Assembly (NCBI GenBank): GCA_033060915.1
Contig: CM065390.1
Span: forward strand, 20,224,501-20,288,500
From: Euryodendron excelsum
Lineage: Eukaryota > Streptophyta > Magnoliopsida > Ericales > Pentaphylacaceae
Direction: 5' to 3'
Length of the DNA: 64,000 nt
Shown here: positions 34,810 through 47,329 of the stretch, piece after piece
How the letters are laid out: each line of letters begins with the position of its first letter
How positions within the stretch are numbered: position 1 is the first letter of the stretch
Position numbers and translations under genes: made by a program
Notes under the pieces: model-generated
What the model saw: only the letters and a program-made list of their open reading frames with translations
Database searches by the model: none
Told to the model about the DNA's origin: nothing

Positions 34810-35882
34810 ATGGATTGGCCAAAGGAAGATAGTTCTACCTCTCGACCTTCATTGCTTGATGAGACTAACTATTCCTATTGGAAAGCTAAAATAAGGGCAT
34901 TTCTTATATCTATAGATGAACATGTCTGGCTGGTAGTTGTTAATGGCTGAACTCCACCCACAATCACAACCGGTGAAGTGATTACCTCAAAAGCTATTAC
35001 AGCTTAGGATAGAGTCGATTATGAGGACTGTGGATGGAACAATAAAGTTATAAATGCTATCTATAACGGGGTCACATCAGAAGAGTTTTATAGAGTCTCA
35101 CACTGTGAACTCGCTAAAGAGGCATAAAATATTTTACAGATCACCCATGAGGGTACTATTATCGTAAAAATTGCAAAGCTCTAGTGATTGACAACTGCCT
35201 TTGAAACTTTGAGAATGGAAGACGATGAAACATTTGATCAATTTTATTTTAAACTAAGTGACATCATCAACTTGAGTTTCAACCTTGGTGAATAAATCTT
35301 TACTTCAAAAGTTGTTTGAAAAATCTTGAGGTCTTTACCTGAGAGATTTCAAGCCAAAGTTATAACTATAGAGAAAAGTAGGGATGTTGATGCCTTAAAA
35401 GTAGAAGACTTATGGGATCTTTACAAACCTTTGAAGCAAATTTTCGTCAATCTAGAAAGAATAAAGGAGTTGCCTTAAACTCCATTAAGGAAAGAATTAA
35501 TAAGGCAGATGATAGTGATTTTGATATGGGTATCGAGGAGATGGCCTTATTTGTCAAAAATTTTAATTTTCTTTTTAATAAATGACAACAAGATCAATCT
35601 TCCTCATTTGATAAAGCTAAAAGAAAACCTTTTGACAAAATGAAGTTTATAAGGAAGTCATCTGATAAGTCTGGCAAAAAAAAATATTTCGAATGTCATG
35701 GCTTTGGGCATATTCCTATAGATTGTCCAAACAAAAAGAAAAACATGGAAAACAGAGTTTTGATAATCACATGGAGTGATTCTGAGACGAAAAAAGAATC
35801 GGACAGAGATAATGAATCTGAGAATTTCACTACATTCATGGCATCTGCTTCTGAGTTAACTGAGGCTACATCTAAGTTCCCT
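34810..35882 (+). pseudogene. Ty1/copia gag (broken and truncated)
   Basis: Starts at ATG 34810 (MDWPKEDSSTSRPSLLDETN), then NYSYWKAKIRAFLISIDEHV, the copia gag N-terminus. The UBN2-like capsid part follows: LTTAFETLRMEDDETFDQFY, FKLSDIINLSFNLGE, KILRSLPERFQAKV (about 35185-35360). The nucleocapsid knuckle near 35685-35726 reads YFECHGFGHIPIDC, so the first Cys of CCHC is Tyr. Stops near 34948, 35010, 35126 and 35295 and at least one frameshift disable it. The gene ends abruptly at 35882, where giant LTR D1 begins. Confidence 0.88.
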
Positions 35883-37545
35883 TGTCATGTAACGGTTTTT
35901 CCGCCAAGCCCTCTTGGGTCGAGAAAAGCACGATACTCTCTCTGTTAGAACTTGTCCTTCTAAAAGGACAAGTGTGACGGGGGTTTGAACTTAAAAATTG
36001 ATTTGAACAAGGGCTTCTGAAAAAAGTTTAGAGTTAGCACCTAACATAATTAAAGATATGCTAGGTCACTCAAAAACTAAGTGTAATTCGAGAACTAAAC
36101 ATAGGTTTTCAAAAAATGTTTGAAAACTTCCTCTTGAGAGGGATCTTGAGAAAACGGGTTGTTTAGCAACCTTTGGAAGAATTTAAGCCATTTTTTAAAA
36201 TAACTCCATTTTGGTCTTGTGAAAACAGTGATTCTAGGTTCGGAGGTTGGTTACATGTAAGGAAGACATCCTAAAATCATCACCCTACTCTGCCCTTTCG
36301 GTACTTGCATATCTAATCACCATTGGTTCACTCACTTGAATAACCAGTTACTAATATCTACTTTAGAATTCTAAAAAATGTATTTGGTCATCACTTTTTA
36401 GATGAATGATGCATGATGTATATTTTGAAAAAGATGTTTGGAAACATAGAAGTTTTGAAGGGATTTGAGATAGAAATTTTAAATTGATAGAAACTTTTGA
36501 AAGGGGAACTTGAGATGAAATAAAGGTTATGACCGCACCATTTTAGGTTGCTTACGTATCTTATATGGCAGTAATCTAGTCATTTGTAGTTCGGGCAATG
36601 GCTCGATAAAAAAGAGGCACATTGGGGCTTTTGGAATGTTTTGAAGACAAATTGAAGTCTTTGAAAAATTTTAAAGACGCTTTGAGATCTTTGGAAAGTG
36701 TTGAAGACGCTTTGAGGTCTTTTGAAAAAAGAGAACTTGAGAGTTTAGGAAAATACTTTTAAAAATAGGACTTGAGATGTTTGAAGTGTTTTTGAAATCG
36801 GGTTAGAAGATGATTAGAAATGTTTTTTGAAGCTTGATTAGAGCTTTTTGAAATGTCCTTGAAGTCACTCAAGGGAGTGTTGGAGTGTTCTTGTTTTGAA
36901 AATTTTAGAAATGGAGTTTGGATTGGAAAAAGTTCTTGTGCACTTGTCTTAGAAAGGCTTTTAAAAAAACATTTTTGTGTACCTTATGAAAGGTATGTTG
37001 AATATTTTATCATCTTTAAGAGGTTAGTCGTTAACGAACCAAACTCCTTTTAGACTATGAGTTTTGAAAACATGTTTGGAAATTGGGCTAGAGACTTCCC
37101 TTTCGGTTTTTAAAACTCTAGGGTTATAGAACCCTTCTTGAATATCTCACTTATACATGAATAATCCTAACTATGGAAGGATTAGGGTTACTTCAAGAAT
37201 GTGATGTTTGAAAATTATTTTTGAAAAGAGCTTTTGAAAACATTTAGGGGTTTTAGAACCCTAATATGGACAACCTTGAAAGTTGTATTTGATGTATCAC
37301 CTCCCCTTGAAATCCCTAACCATAAAAGGTTAGAAACACTTTAGGGTTGTGAGTTTTTGAAAACATTTTGAAAATAGTTTTTAAAAAATGTTTAGTGTCT
37401 AGCCATTTTAGTTGAGACAAGTTTAAGAGAACTCTTAGAAATATTTTGAAGATAAAATATGGAAGTATTTAAAAAAATTTAGGAGTTGATTTTTGAAATC
37501 TCAAGAGAGTAAGATATTTTTTAAAGTATGTTATGACAATGGATT
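35883..37545 (-). repeat. Giant LTR D1, partial (A-type)
   Basis: Plus-strand text starts TGTCATGTAACGGTTTTTCC (the LTR 3' end). It follows copy A's complement block for block: hairpin, GGTTG..CAACC hairpin, TTCCTTACATGTAACC-type block, TACGTA..GGTGCGGTC block, then a tract shared only with A (GTATCACCTCCCCTTG). It is cut at 37545 by a CACTA end. The preceding TCCCT is not repeated at any later junction, so the insertion cannot be closed. Confidence 0.72.
35950..35973 (-). promoter_or_regulatory. Conserved LTR 3' hairpin, copy D1
   Basis: ACTTGTCCT-TCTAAA-AGGACAAGT: nine perfect pairs. It lies 67 nt from the LTR end and differs from copy C by three compensating pairs. Confidence 0.72.
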
Positions 37546-37945
37546 CACTACAAGAAAAAACACGTTTAGTAACAAATAAAATAGTTACTTAATGTTCTTT
37601 TTTAGTCGCCAATATGAATTCGCAACTAAGGTAGCGACTAAATTATTTAGTGGCCTATTAGAGGTTACTAAATGTTATGGCAACTAAGGTTTGGTTAGTC
37701 GCTGATCTGTGATCAATGGCGACTAAACATGGCGACTAATTGGAAGTCGCCAAAAGGTAATTAGTCACCAAATGATGTTATACGGCAAACATTGACATTA
37801 GTCGCCAAACTTCCATAGTTGCCAATACTTAGTCAGCAGCAACTACACTTTGCGACTAATTATTAGTCGCTATAGCTAATTATTCGCCAAAGTCATCTTA
37901 TAGTGACCAATACAAGTAGTTACAAATCTCACGATCATAAGGACT
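37546..37945. mobile_element. CACTA transposon end 1
   Basis: CACTACAAGAAAAAACACG terminus followed by subterminal repeats GCGACTAA and TTAGTCGCCA in both directions, typical of En/Spm (CACTA) elements. No opposite CACTA end was found. The second end starts exactly 400 bp later. Confidence 0.72.
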
Positions 37946-38080
37946 CACTACTAGAAAAATGACTATTTGCGACGGTAGCATACTGTCGCAAATAGTCATC
38001 TTACCGTCGCAAATGGGCATTAGCGTCGGTGTTGCAACGGCATTTTCGGCGATGAAAGGATTGGTGTCACTAATACATTT
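37946..38080. mobile_element. CACTA transposon end 2
   Basis: CACTACTAGAAAAATGAC with subterminal TTTGCGACGG/CCGTCGCAAAT repeats. Its body may extend into 38081-43060, but no matching CTAGTAGTG end was found. Confidence 0.7.
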
Positions 38081-39705
38081 TCCAAAATTTTTTTATAAAT
38101 TACAAATGATTTTTATAATTTATTATTTCACCTGATAAAATATACATTTAACATCATCCAAACAACAAAATTCAAGCTTTCATTCAAATCCAAATGCTTA
38201 CAAAAATACCAATAAAGTTAATACATCTTTTAAATATCTATCAAAATCTATAAAATTAATATACTTAACATTGTCTCCCATGAAAATTCATAAAACAAAA
38301 ACAAAATACATAGTCTCTTGCAAAAATAATAACCTAAATCCAAAATCCATACAACCAAAAAGAGTTTTTAATCTATCACAAAACAAGCGACGTCTAGAAA
38401 TACCATTCACCTATTTTTTGGGAATAACTTGAAAAGAAAAAATATATAAATATTAGACACATAATGAACACAATAAAGATAATTAATTAACATGTATATA
38501 AATATATTAACTTATTGAAATAAAAATGCAATTTACATCACGAGAATGCCAAAATAAAAATGCAATTTACATCACAAGAATGTCAAGTTATATGTCGGCC
38601 GCAAGAAAAAGTACACAAAAAAGAGGCCATCTCTAAGTTACTCCTCAATACATAATTTCAGCTATCAGCTAAGACTCAATTGCCAGAGCCTAAGATTTCT
38701 AACTACCATGTACCAACTATTCTCAAAAGTAGGAATTGCCATGTAAAAAAAAAAAAAACTGTCTTAGTGATCATAAAGTGTTCAATAAAACTATGCAAGG
38801 TATAACATAACAAATAGAGGAAACCAATGGCACACTTCTCTGTCATATATCCAGAAAGGCATCATAAGGATGAAATCAATTTTTGCATAAGCCAGTGCAC
38901 TTGAACCTATTTTCAACAAGAAGTAAAGAAGAAAAGGAAACATGGAACACAAAGGAATATAGGCTATAGCCATCAACAGTCATGTTAGTAAGATACACAT
39001 CTTGCATAATAAATACCAAATAGGATAGAAAAAGGGTACTGTTCTCAAAGGTGAAGCTGCATATTGCAGCCAAATTTCCTGCTTGAATGTGGCACAAGCC
39101 ATAATAGCTTGGGCAAGACTTATACAACCAAGCTTTTGAACAAGAATGTTGTTGACCATAAGCCTTGACCAGCACAACCTAGTCCTAGAAAGAGTTACCT
39201 ATATAGAATTGAATCTAAACTGTCTGCCTAGAATGTGTAATGAATTTAAAATCCCAGAAGTGACAAGGACAAGGAATTAACAAAAAACTAAAGATCTCAA
39301 TATAAAGACCTCAAGTTTACTTTTTGATGAAGTTACAATTAGGCCTTCATTTGGGCCAGCATGGCTCAAAGATTGTGATTAATTTTGACTGTGTTAACCT
39401 TGCTTTCTTCAGGATGAATTAAGCTCAAGGTTAGATACACAACCTTATGTTGAGTTTGGGCTCAGCTTACAGCAGCACAAGTTATATCTTGCAAAGTCCT
39501 AAATTTTGAACATGCCAACCTTAGAGAGGATCACCATATTTCTCCTAGCTAGATAGCATGAGGTTATTGAATATTAGTAGCCAAGGGATAATTTGTCTCT
39601 TAACTGGACCCCAATTGTGCAAGTATTTTACAACCTACAAAATGGAAACTTCATAATGGCTAAAGTTTGTGTGTGTACAATGTAAGGCTCACTTCCCTAT
39701 TGGGC

Positions 39706-39750
<45 letters not shown>

Positions 39751-40151
39751 CTCGACCCTTTTTTAAGAAGTGATTAAAACATTATTTCTTTTTTTTTTAT
39801 CTAAATTTTGTATGAACATTGGACATTAGCAAACAACAAGCAGCACTTAACAACTGACAAAAGAAAATGAAAACCATGGGACACCTGCAAACAATTCTCA
39901 AGGCAAATGAGACCCTCTCATAAGCTTCCCAGAGTTTTAGATCCCAACCAGAATGTGGAGGGGACTGTCTTTTTTCATAAGAGCACAAAGATCAGGGTGT
40001 ATTAGAAACATCATTCTAGGGAAAAGGAATATCATTCCCTCAAGATTTTTCTTTCTTATTTGTATGTAGAAGGAGCAAACCCCTCGATTTATCACTTTGA
40101 ACTACCTGGGTGTATTAGATTGCATTCAAAAGGCCCAATAAGTCTTTTTGC
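38081..40151. other. Low-copy-looking non-coding DNA, possibly CACTA interior
   Basis: AT-rich. A 36-bp duplicated word (AAAAATGCAATTTACATCAC) lies at about 38522 and 38558, and an (AG)19 tract at 39711-39748. Frames on the minus strand (38791-39177) have no recognisable domain. Confidence 0.4.
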
Positions 40152-40459
40152 AATGGAGCACACCATCGTGGGATAATAGCACAGAAAGTTCAGTGGATGA
40201 AATCAATAACCACGCGATCGCAGCCTAATAGGGCACTAATAGCACAAAGAATTAGTGCAGTTCATTGTGGGAGCACGCCATCGCGCGGTTGATCGCGCTA
40301 TTGCGCGCTAGTGGCAGTTTATGTAACTTGTGAATATGAGCCATCTTTTATTTTTCTTTGCTGAAATTAAAAACCATGTGGGCTTAATTAATCTAAGTCA
40401 TTGTTGCAATTAAAAGCCATATGAGCCATCTTGTATACGTTGTTGGTGTTTTAATCTAG
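40152..40459 (+). repeat. Direct repeat R1, copy 1 (308 bp)
   Basis: AATGGAGCACACCATCG ... GTGTTTTAATCTA, with CGCGCGGTTGATCGCGC in the middle and TTGCAATTAAAAGCCATA(T/C)GA at the end. Copy 2 is 1485 bp downstream. Confidence 0.8.
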
Positions 40460-41323
40460 TTTCTTTTAAAGCACAAAACTGACTCATTGCAAAAAATAAT
40501 TTAAGGCACCCATTTTATACCGCCAAACCTTCCCCTGTTCTGTAACATCCACCTCTAGACTAGACATGAAAACCAATATATGCATCCATGAATTTAGAGC
40601 CCCAAAATCTTTTGGTTTGTAATCAAATACTTGTTGCACACAAGTTCTTGTTTGAAATGGAAAAATAAGAGACATCAAGAAATATGTATTAATGACAAGG
40701 GGGCAAGACTTTTGAGAAGGAACAATAAATGGGTAATTGGTACCTTCAACACAAGGGGGCAAGAGATCTCTAGTTTCTGTGTCGTCGTCTCTTCTGATGA
40801 TGGTATTAATGGCATCATTAACCTGGTCCCATAGTGTTTGAAGATCCATGTATTCAACCTAACCAATGCCATATTGTTTAAAATCCAAGGTAGTAAAAAA
40901 GTAAACTATATTGAAAAAATCCAAGAAATCTAAGCCAAGCATTTCTAATAGTGATTGAAATGAGGAAGTAAAACCTTAGAATTGGCAGTGGAGTACATGA
41001 TCACATTTGCTTTTAATACCACAATAGGCAGCTTCTCTTACCATTCTTTGTTCTTCTTAGTAGCAGAGTTGTGATTGTCATGGACAACCAATCAAACACT
41101 TGGGGGACAGTTAGAAAATTGACACTATAACACTACCTATAAAGAAAAAAAATGCTTAAACCATACAGTACACAACACTCTGCAACTTCAATCAAGCTAT
41201 GCTTCTTACCAAATCGATTTCACCTCCTTCACAGTATCCCGTTCTTTATATCTGCATCTTTTGTGTGTCCTAGCATATGGGTATATTGAGAAATGTCAAA
41301 AATTTGTTCTCGTGGAGATTGTG

Positions 41324-41377
<54 letters not shown>

Positions 41378-41636
41378 TGTGATAAAAGAGAAACATCCAG
41401 CAGTGGTGGAGCTCGTGGTGAGCGGTGACCAGAGGCATCCTTCGGTGGTAGTAGTGGACGGTATAGCTGTGGCAACAACTGGTGGCTGCTTTAATGGTGG
41501 AGGTGGCAGCGTGGAGGGGGCAACCTTGGGCGACGTCGGGGGGAGAGACAGAGAGAGAGGTGAAGAATGGCTAAGGTTTGAAAAATATCAAAGGGAAAGT
41601 AAAGAGAAGGGGGGAATATATTTTATTATCTCACAA
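40460..41636. other. Segment between the R1 repeats, unidentified
   Basis: A 121-codon minus-strand frame (40849-40484) starts MDLQTLWDQVNDAINTIIRR; I recognise no family and it may be a gene relic. It also holds (TA)n then (AG)n microsatellites (41324-41373), followed by a GC-rich GGTGG-repeat stretch (41405-41530). Confidence 0.35.
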
Positions 41637-41954
41637 AATGGAGCGCGCCATCGCGGTATAATAGCGCGCTAATAGCAAAGAGAGTTCAATGGATGAAATC
41701 AATAACCGCGCAATCATAGCCTAATAGCATGCTAATAACACAGAGAATTTGTGCAGTTCACTGTGGGAGCGCGCCATCACGTGGTTGATCGTGCTATCGC
41801 GCGCTAGTGGCAGTTTATGTAACTTATGAATATGAGCCATCTTTTATTTGTCTTTGCTGAAATTAAAAGCCATGTGGGCTTAATTAATCTAAGTCATTGT
41901 TGCAATTAAAAGCAATACGAGCCATCTTTTATATGTTGTTAGTGTTATAATCTA
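41637..41954 (+). repeat. Direct repeat R1, copy 2 (318 bp)
   Basis: AATGGAGCGCGCCATCG ... GTGTTATAATCTA. Matches copy 1 at roughly 88-90 percent by eye. CpG-rich words are partly changed to TpG/CpA between copies. Confidence 0.8.
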
Positions 41955-43067
41955 AGTCATTATTGCAATTACCCATACGGATGGGTAAGATAGAAGTAAA
42001 AAACATAACTAGCCTTCTTATTATTACCAAGGCACAAATTTTGAAAGCAATTTATGAAAATCAATAGGCCTCAACAGTTATTTCAAGAACATTTAGAAGA
42101 GCAATGGTCAGCAACCATTGGCCTATAAGGTCTAATGTGAAACCTAGAGAATGCAATATGAAAGTACACAAACAACACATGAAACAAGTCTTCAAAAGTC
42201 ATATACTGGAGGAAGAATACTCAACATTGTCTTACACTTCAATCAAGCAAGGAGGGGATACCACTGTAAGATAAGGTTAAGAACTCTAAGTAGAGGCATT
42301 TCAGTAAAGAATTCATCACATAACTTAGATAATGAATAGTTATACTACAACAACAAGGTTCGTAGGTTGTGGCATTGTGGCTTGTTAGGAAATCTTTCAA
42401 ATCATTCCTCATTAATGAAACTCTGTCAACATCTTGGGGCCATTCATCTGGGGGTTGCCTTTCTCAAGCCCCAGCTCTAATGCAAAATCTTGGTACTCTT
42501 ATGGTGATGCCGATAGCCATATCCCTGCAATATGAAATAGATATTCCTGTAACACATTCTCATATACCAGTAGTAAATATACTGGATTTTTTTTTTTGAT
42601 AGTTCTTTGACCAATGGGTGCGATTAGATATGATATTGAATTCTGTATTGAAAATTTAACCATAGGATCATCATTCAATGCAAAATCAGATGGTAGGGCT
42701 TGTGTTTGTGTCTCAGTTTGTGTGCAATATAGAATCTTAAACAAATGATACTTTTGTTTTTTGTTTTTGTGTGGCTACTTAAACAACAACTATTACTACT
42801 CACTCTTGAGACTTAGTTACCCTTTTTGAAGGGAAGAAGGTGATTGATTGTCAATAGGCATACAAAGACTGTCTATACAAAATGCTATAAGGTAGGGAAA
42901 AAGTTATACTTAATTAACATGGTAATGATTAGCATGAAAATTTGCTCTAGTTGCAAACATGATTTCAACTATTCATATAGATCATGTAATAACCAACATG
43001 TAGTAGCCCAAAATAAATTTTCATCAAATTTTAGATTGCAACCAAACTTTTGTCACTAATGTTAAAC
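41955..43067. other. Non-coding DNA, nothing recognised
   Basis: No gene or repeat that I can support. The left edge of giant LTR D2 begins near 43068. Confidence 0.4.
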
Positions 43068-46000
43068 ATTTGGATTAGAATTTGGATTTGATTTGAATTT
43101 AGAATATAAAATTGAAATTTGGAATTTGGAATTTGGAATTGAAAAGATTAGACTTTGATTTAGAAAGATAGAAGTTTAGGAAACCTCGACTTAGGAAGAT
43201 AGGATTTAGAAAGATTCGAATTCAGGAAAGTTTCAAAATAGGGAAGTTTCGTTTTAGGAAAGTTTCATGTTAGGAAAGTTTCGAATTAGGAAAGTTTTCA
43301 AATTAGGAAAGTTTTGATTTAGAAAGTTTTAGATTTTGAAAGATTCGAATTTAGAAAGTTTTGAATTTGGAAAGATTTTAAGATTTAGATTTGGAAAGTG
43401 GAGATTTGGAATTGTATGGAATTAAGTGAGATTTGGAAGCTTAAAGTTTAAGGAAAGATTTAAAAGTTTAAAGTTTGGAAACCTAAGGTTTCGGAAGGTA
43501 TGAAATTAGGAAGGATTCGAATTAGGAAAGATTAAATTTGGAGGGATTGAAGTTCCTATTTCCTAAAACAAAAGATTGGATTTTGTTTCTAAAAGAGGTG
43601 TTTTGATTTTTTTCCAAAAACGGAGGATAGGATCTAGTTTCCTAAACGGGAGGTTGGATTTGGTTTCCTAAAGGGAAAAATTAGATTTATTTTTCTAAAG
43701 GAAAGATTGGATTTGGCATGGATTTGGAAAGGGAAGTTTTAGAAACCTTAGATTTAGAAGACTATAGTTTTGATGTAGAAAATAGGTTTTGGAAATATAT
43801 ATAATTTTGTTGTAGAAAACAAGAGGTTTTGGAAACCTAGGTTTTGAGGCCAAAATAAGGGATTGGAAATCACGTTTTTGGGAAGAAAAATTAGGGTTTC
43901 CTAACTGTGGGTTCTAGGGTTTGACTTGGGCTCTAAGAAAAGAGATTTTGGGAAAGTGAGTTTTTGGAAATGGAGATTTTTGGAAGGAAATCCTAGAGAG
44001 GAGTTTTTAGAAAGGAAGATTTTTGGAAAGAAATCCTAGAGAGGAGTTTTTGGAAAGTGAATTTGACAAGAGAGAGTTTTTGGAAGGGGATTTTTGGAAG
44101 GAGATTGTTAGAAAGAGTTTTTAGGAAAGAGATTCTAGGAAGAGAGTTTTCTAATAAGGAAACCTAGGGAGTGTTTTTAGGAAAGGAATTTTCAAAAGAG
44201 TATTTTAGAAAGGAGTTTAAAAAGAAGTTTTGAAAAATAAATTTTTGAAAGGAATGTTTTAGAAAACAATTTTGGAAAGGAAATTAGAGAGGAGATTGAA
44301 GAGAATTTTTAGAAAGTGTATAAGATATCTCACTTTTCTAAAACAATTCTAACCATAAGAAGGTTAGAACCACTTTAGGATAGTGGTTTTAAAAACAATG
44401 ATTTTGAAAATATGGACCATATTGGTCACTTTAAATGTAACACTTTCCTAAAGCAACCCTAACCATGAAAAGGCTAGAATCACCCTTGGATTGTAATTTT
44501 GAAAACAAGTTTTGAAAAAGAAGATTTTGATACAAGCTTTTGAAATGAGTTTAAAAATGAACTTTAGAAGAATGCAAGATCATGTTATGCACAATGCAAG
44601 TTGGGGTCATGAACATATAAGGTTAAGGTTTCACCACATAATCAAGGGGGCCGAACCCACGTGGTCTCCAGTTAGACTAAAAGAAAGCCCCCGACACGGT
44701 GACCCTCCAATAGCCTAATCTTACACATGGACCGGAAAATTCCTTGTTTCAAGCATGCAAGAAAAGGGGGGGGGGGAGAAGATGGGGGATTAAAATAGAA
44801 GAAAATCCAAGTAGGTTAGGAGAGAGAAGAGAGGGGGAAGATGTGTAAACTTAAAGAGAAAGCCTACCTTGTGTCTTGTTTATTTTGCTTTGCTTTGCAC
44901 GCTTGGCTTTTCTTGGTTTGCTTCGGTCTTCACTTCAGTCTTCAAGAGTTTGTCTTGATCTTCAAGAGCTTCAGTTTGCAGCACTTCAAGTCTTCAATGG
45001 AGGCTTTGGAGGCTAGTGTATGAGTGTATAACAGTATATGTGAGTTTATAAGAGGATAGGGTTTGTATATGGAGGCTAGGGTTTAAAGAACCTAAAGGAG
45101 ACTAGGGTTTTGGGAGGCTACGAGCTCTATATATCGAAAAGTAGGGTTTTTGAACTGAGTTAGCCGACCTCTTTCACGCCGGAGGAGACTCTGTATTTAT
45201 AGAGAAAAGAATGATCTGGCGCTTATTGCAGTCGCGCTAGGCCAAAAAGCCTTCTGGCGCCACTAGGAGGGGCGCCAGGCCAAATATTGGCTTGGCACCA
45301 CTACTAGTGGTTCCAGCTAGTTAGAAAAGTTTTAAGGTCAGCAAGCAACATATCTTTAGAAGATTTGGGTGCCTGTACTAGTGACTACCATGTAATTTTT
45401 AGCCTGACTTCACTAGGAGTGACTTTGGAAGGTCCGGGAAAGATTTAAGGGACCGAGAATGGCCCGGAAGGCCGAAAAGGGGCAGGAACCCTTAGAATAG
45501 GGTCCCGGGGGTAATGGATTTGAAAAAAGATGACAATATTTGTCGGAAGGGTTGACTAGGCCATTAGGGGCAAAACGGTTAACTAGATCGGAAAGCTACC
45601 GAGACGGACTCGGAATGTCCCGGAACAAGACTCGAGGTTTGGGAACATTAATTAGAATGTTCCCAAAGGTTACCAGTTTGATACCCAGGGCTGGTGTGGT
45701 CGGAAAAGGCCACCGGGCCACCAGGGGCAAAACGGTCATTTTGCACCAGGTTTGCCGGAATTGACTCGGAAAAATAATGAAAGGTCGGGAATACTGTAAG
45801 AAGCATTCCTAGGAGGCTATCAATTTGATACCCAAAGCCGGTGTGGTTCCTGGGGCGTTCGGATGCCTAGGGGCAAAATGATCATCTTGACTAGAAAGTC
45901 TCGGAATTGGTCCGAAATTGACTAAAAGGCACCTAATAATGCCGGATTGCTTTTAAGACAATCTTGGAAGGGTGGACTTACCATTCTGAGGACTTAGGTA

Positions 46001-46762
46001 TTTTCTCGAAAAACATGCCAAAAATGGCCCTAGGGGCAGTTTGGTCATTTTTCACCGAAGTAGGCTAGCAGGCACCGATGTTGATCTGGGTCTTGAGTAT
46101 TTCCGCCACTCTGACGGTAGTCTCATGATATAGGGGTTTGTTGGCAATTCCCTATATCGACCTATTTGCGAGTATTTCCGCTACTCTGACAGTTGCGATG
46201 TTTGCGAGTACTTTCGCTACTCTGACGGTTCGCGATCATTCCTGAGATTACTTGATCTCGGGAAGCTGCTAAAAGGACTTAGCGCCTGAGGAATCAACTT
46301 TCTTAGAAGGCCTGCCAAAATGGATATTTCTACATTGGTGGGCTAGCAAGCGCTAAAGGTGGACCATTCTACCATCTAGGGGACTTGGGGTCTTGTCCCA
46401 GTCGACTGGTTTAAAGGCACTTACCGTTCTGAAGAAACTTTCGTTGAAAAACGTGCCAGACAGGATAGCCTTACGGTCTAGAGGAATCAACTTTCTCGAG
46501 AAAGGGATTGGAATTGGAATTGGACTTGAAAAAGGGGACCTACCATCTTCGAGAAGACATGCCTGATTTGGAATTGGACCGAACAATGCCCCCAAAGGCA
46601 TTTTGGTTATTTTGTCTGTATTTGGCTCGGCGGGCCCGTAAAGCGATGGATAGACGGGATTAGACTTGGAAAGTTGATTTGACTCAAATATGTCTACATT
46701 GACTTGAATACAAGTCTGAACGGATTGTATACTGTCGAGTGGTCAAGAATGGGGTGCTTGCA
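43068..46762 (-). repeat. Giant LTR D2, 3'-truncated (B/C-type)
   Basis: Minus orientation. The intact 5' end TGCAAGCACCCCATTC is at 46762. TATA box (TATTTATAGAG on the plus strand, about 45194), GGCGCC-palindrome cluster (45215-45310), a block shared with B and C around CACGTGGTCTCCAG (44660), then the skewed GGAAAGTTT tract. About 0.9 kb of the LTR 3' end, including the hairpins, is missing at the left. Confidence 0.78.
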
Positions 46763-47329
46763 ACTGCCCCTCTTTTTCTGTCTTTGCTTGTAGAAGACAG
46801 AAACGATAGAGTAAGAGTCCTATGTTGGCCGTGAGGCGATCGGAGGGACGGACTTTGGAAATTTTTGAAGACGGGATTATAGAAACGAATATTAGGCCCA
46901 AAAGGCCTTTGAAATTGAGTTTTGGTGGGAAAAAGGCCAAAGCTACCCAGAATTTGGAACTTGCACCACTAGGAGTGGCGCCTTTGGCAAATTTTGCTTG
47001 GCGCCACTGCTAGTGGCGCTAGGCTTAGGATCAAAACCAGCAAACTGTTGGTTCAACACTGCTGCGGGGTTTGAAGAGTTTTTGGAGAATCAAGAGTTTT
47101 TGTGTGGAAATCGACTTGAACCTTGAAAGGGCATTCCTTGAGGACCACCGGTGATTGCCGGAAGTAGACCACGTCGCCGTAAAAGTCGCCGAAAGGGAAG
47201 ATTTCGCTGGAGAACTCCAAGAGGTGAGTTTTCAATTTTCTGTTGATTTCGACATGTAGAATTCCGTTTGAACCATGTGAATAGTGAAAATTAATGTTTT
47301 GATATGTTTTGAACACTATGGTGAATAGT
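46763..47329 (-). other. Polypurine tract and adjoining interior of the D2 element
   Basis: Read on the minus strand, AGAAAAAGAGGGGCAGT directly precedes the LTR start TGCAAGC, a clear polypurine tract (46763-46782). So D2 is a 3' LTR and 46783-47329 is element interior. The interior contains another GGCGCCACT..AGTGGCGC palindrome pair (46964-47021). No coding signal. It ends where plus-oriented LTR E begins. Confidence 0.72.

Noticed and set aside
41379..41672. 97-codon plus-strand Gly/Val-rich frame next to microsatellites
   Set aside because: Repetitive GGTGG composition beside (AG)n and no domain; partly overlaps repeat R1. Not supported as a gene.
46353..46601. 82-codon minus-strand frame in LTR D2
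   Set aside because: Not open in the equivalent region of copies B and C and no recognised motif; LTR sequence.
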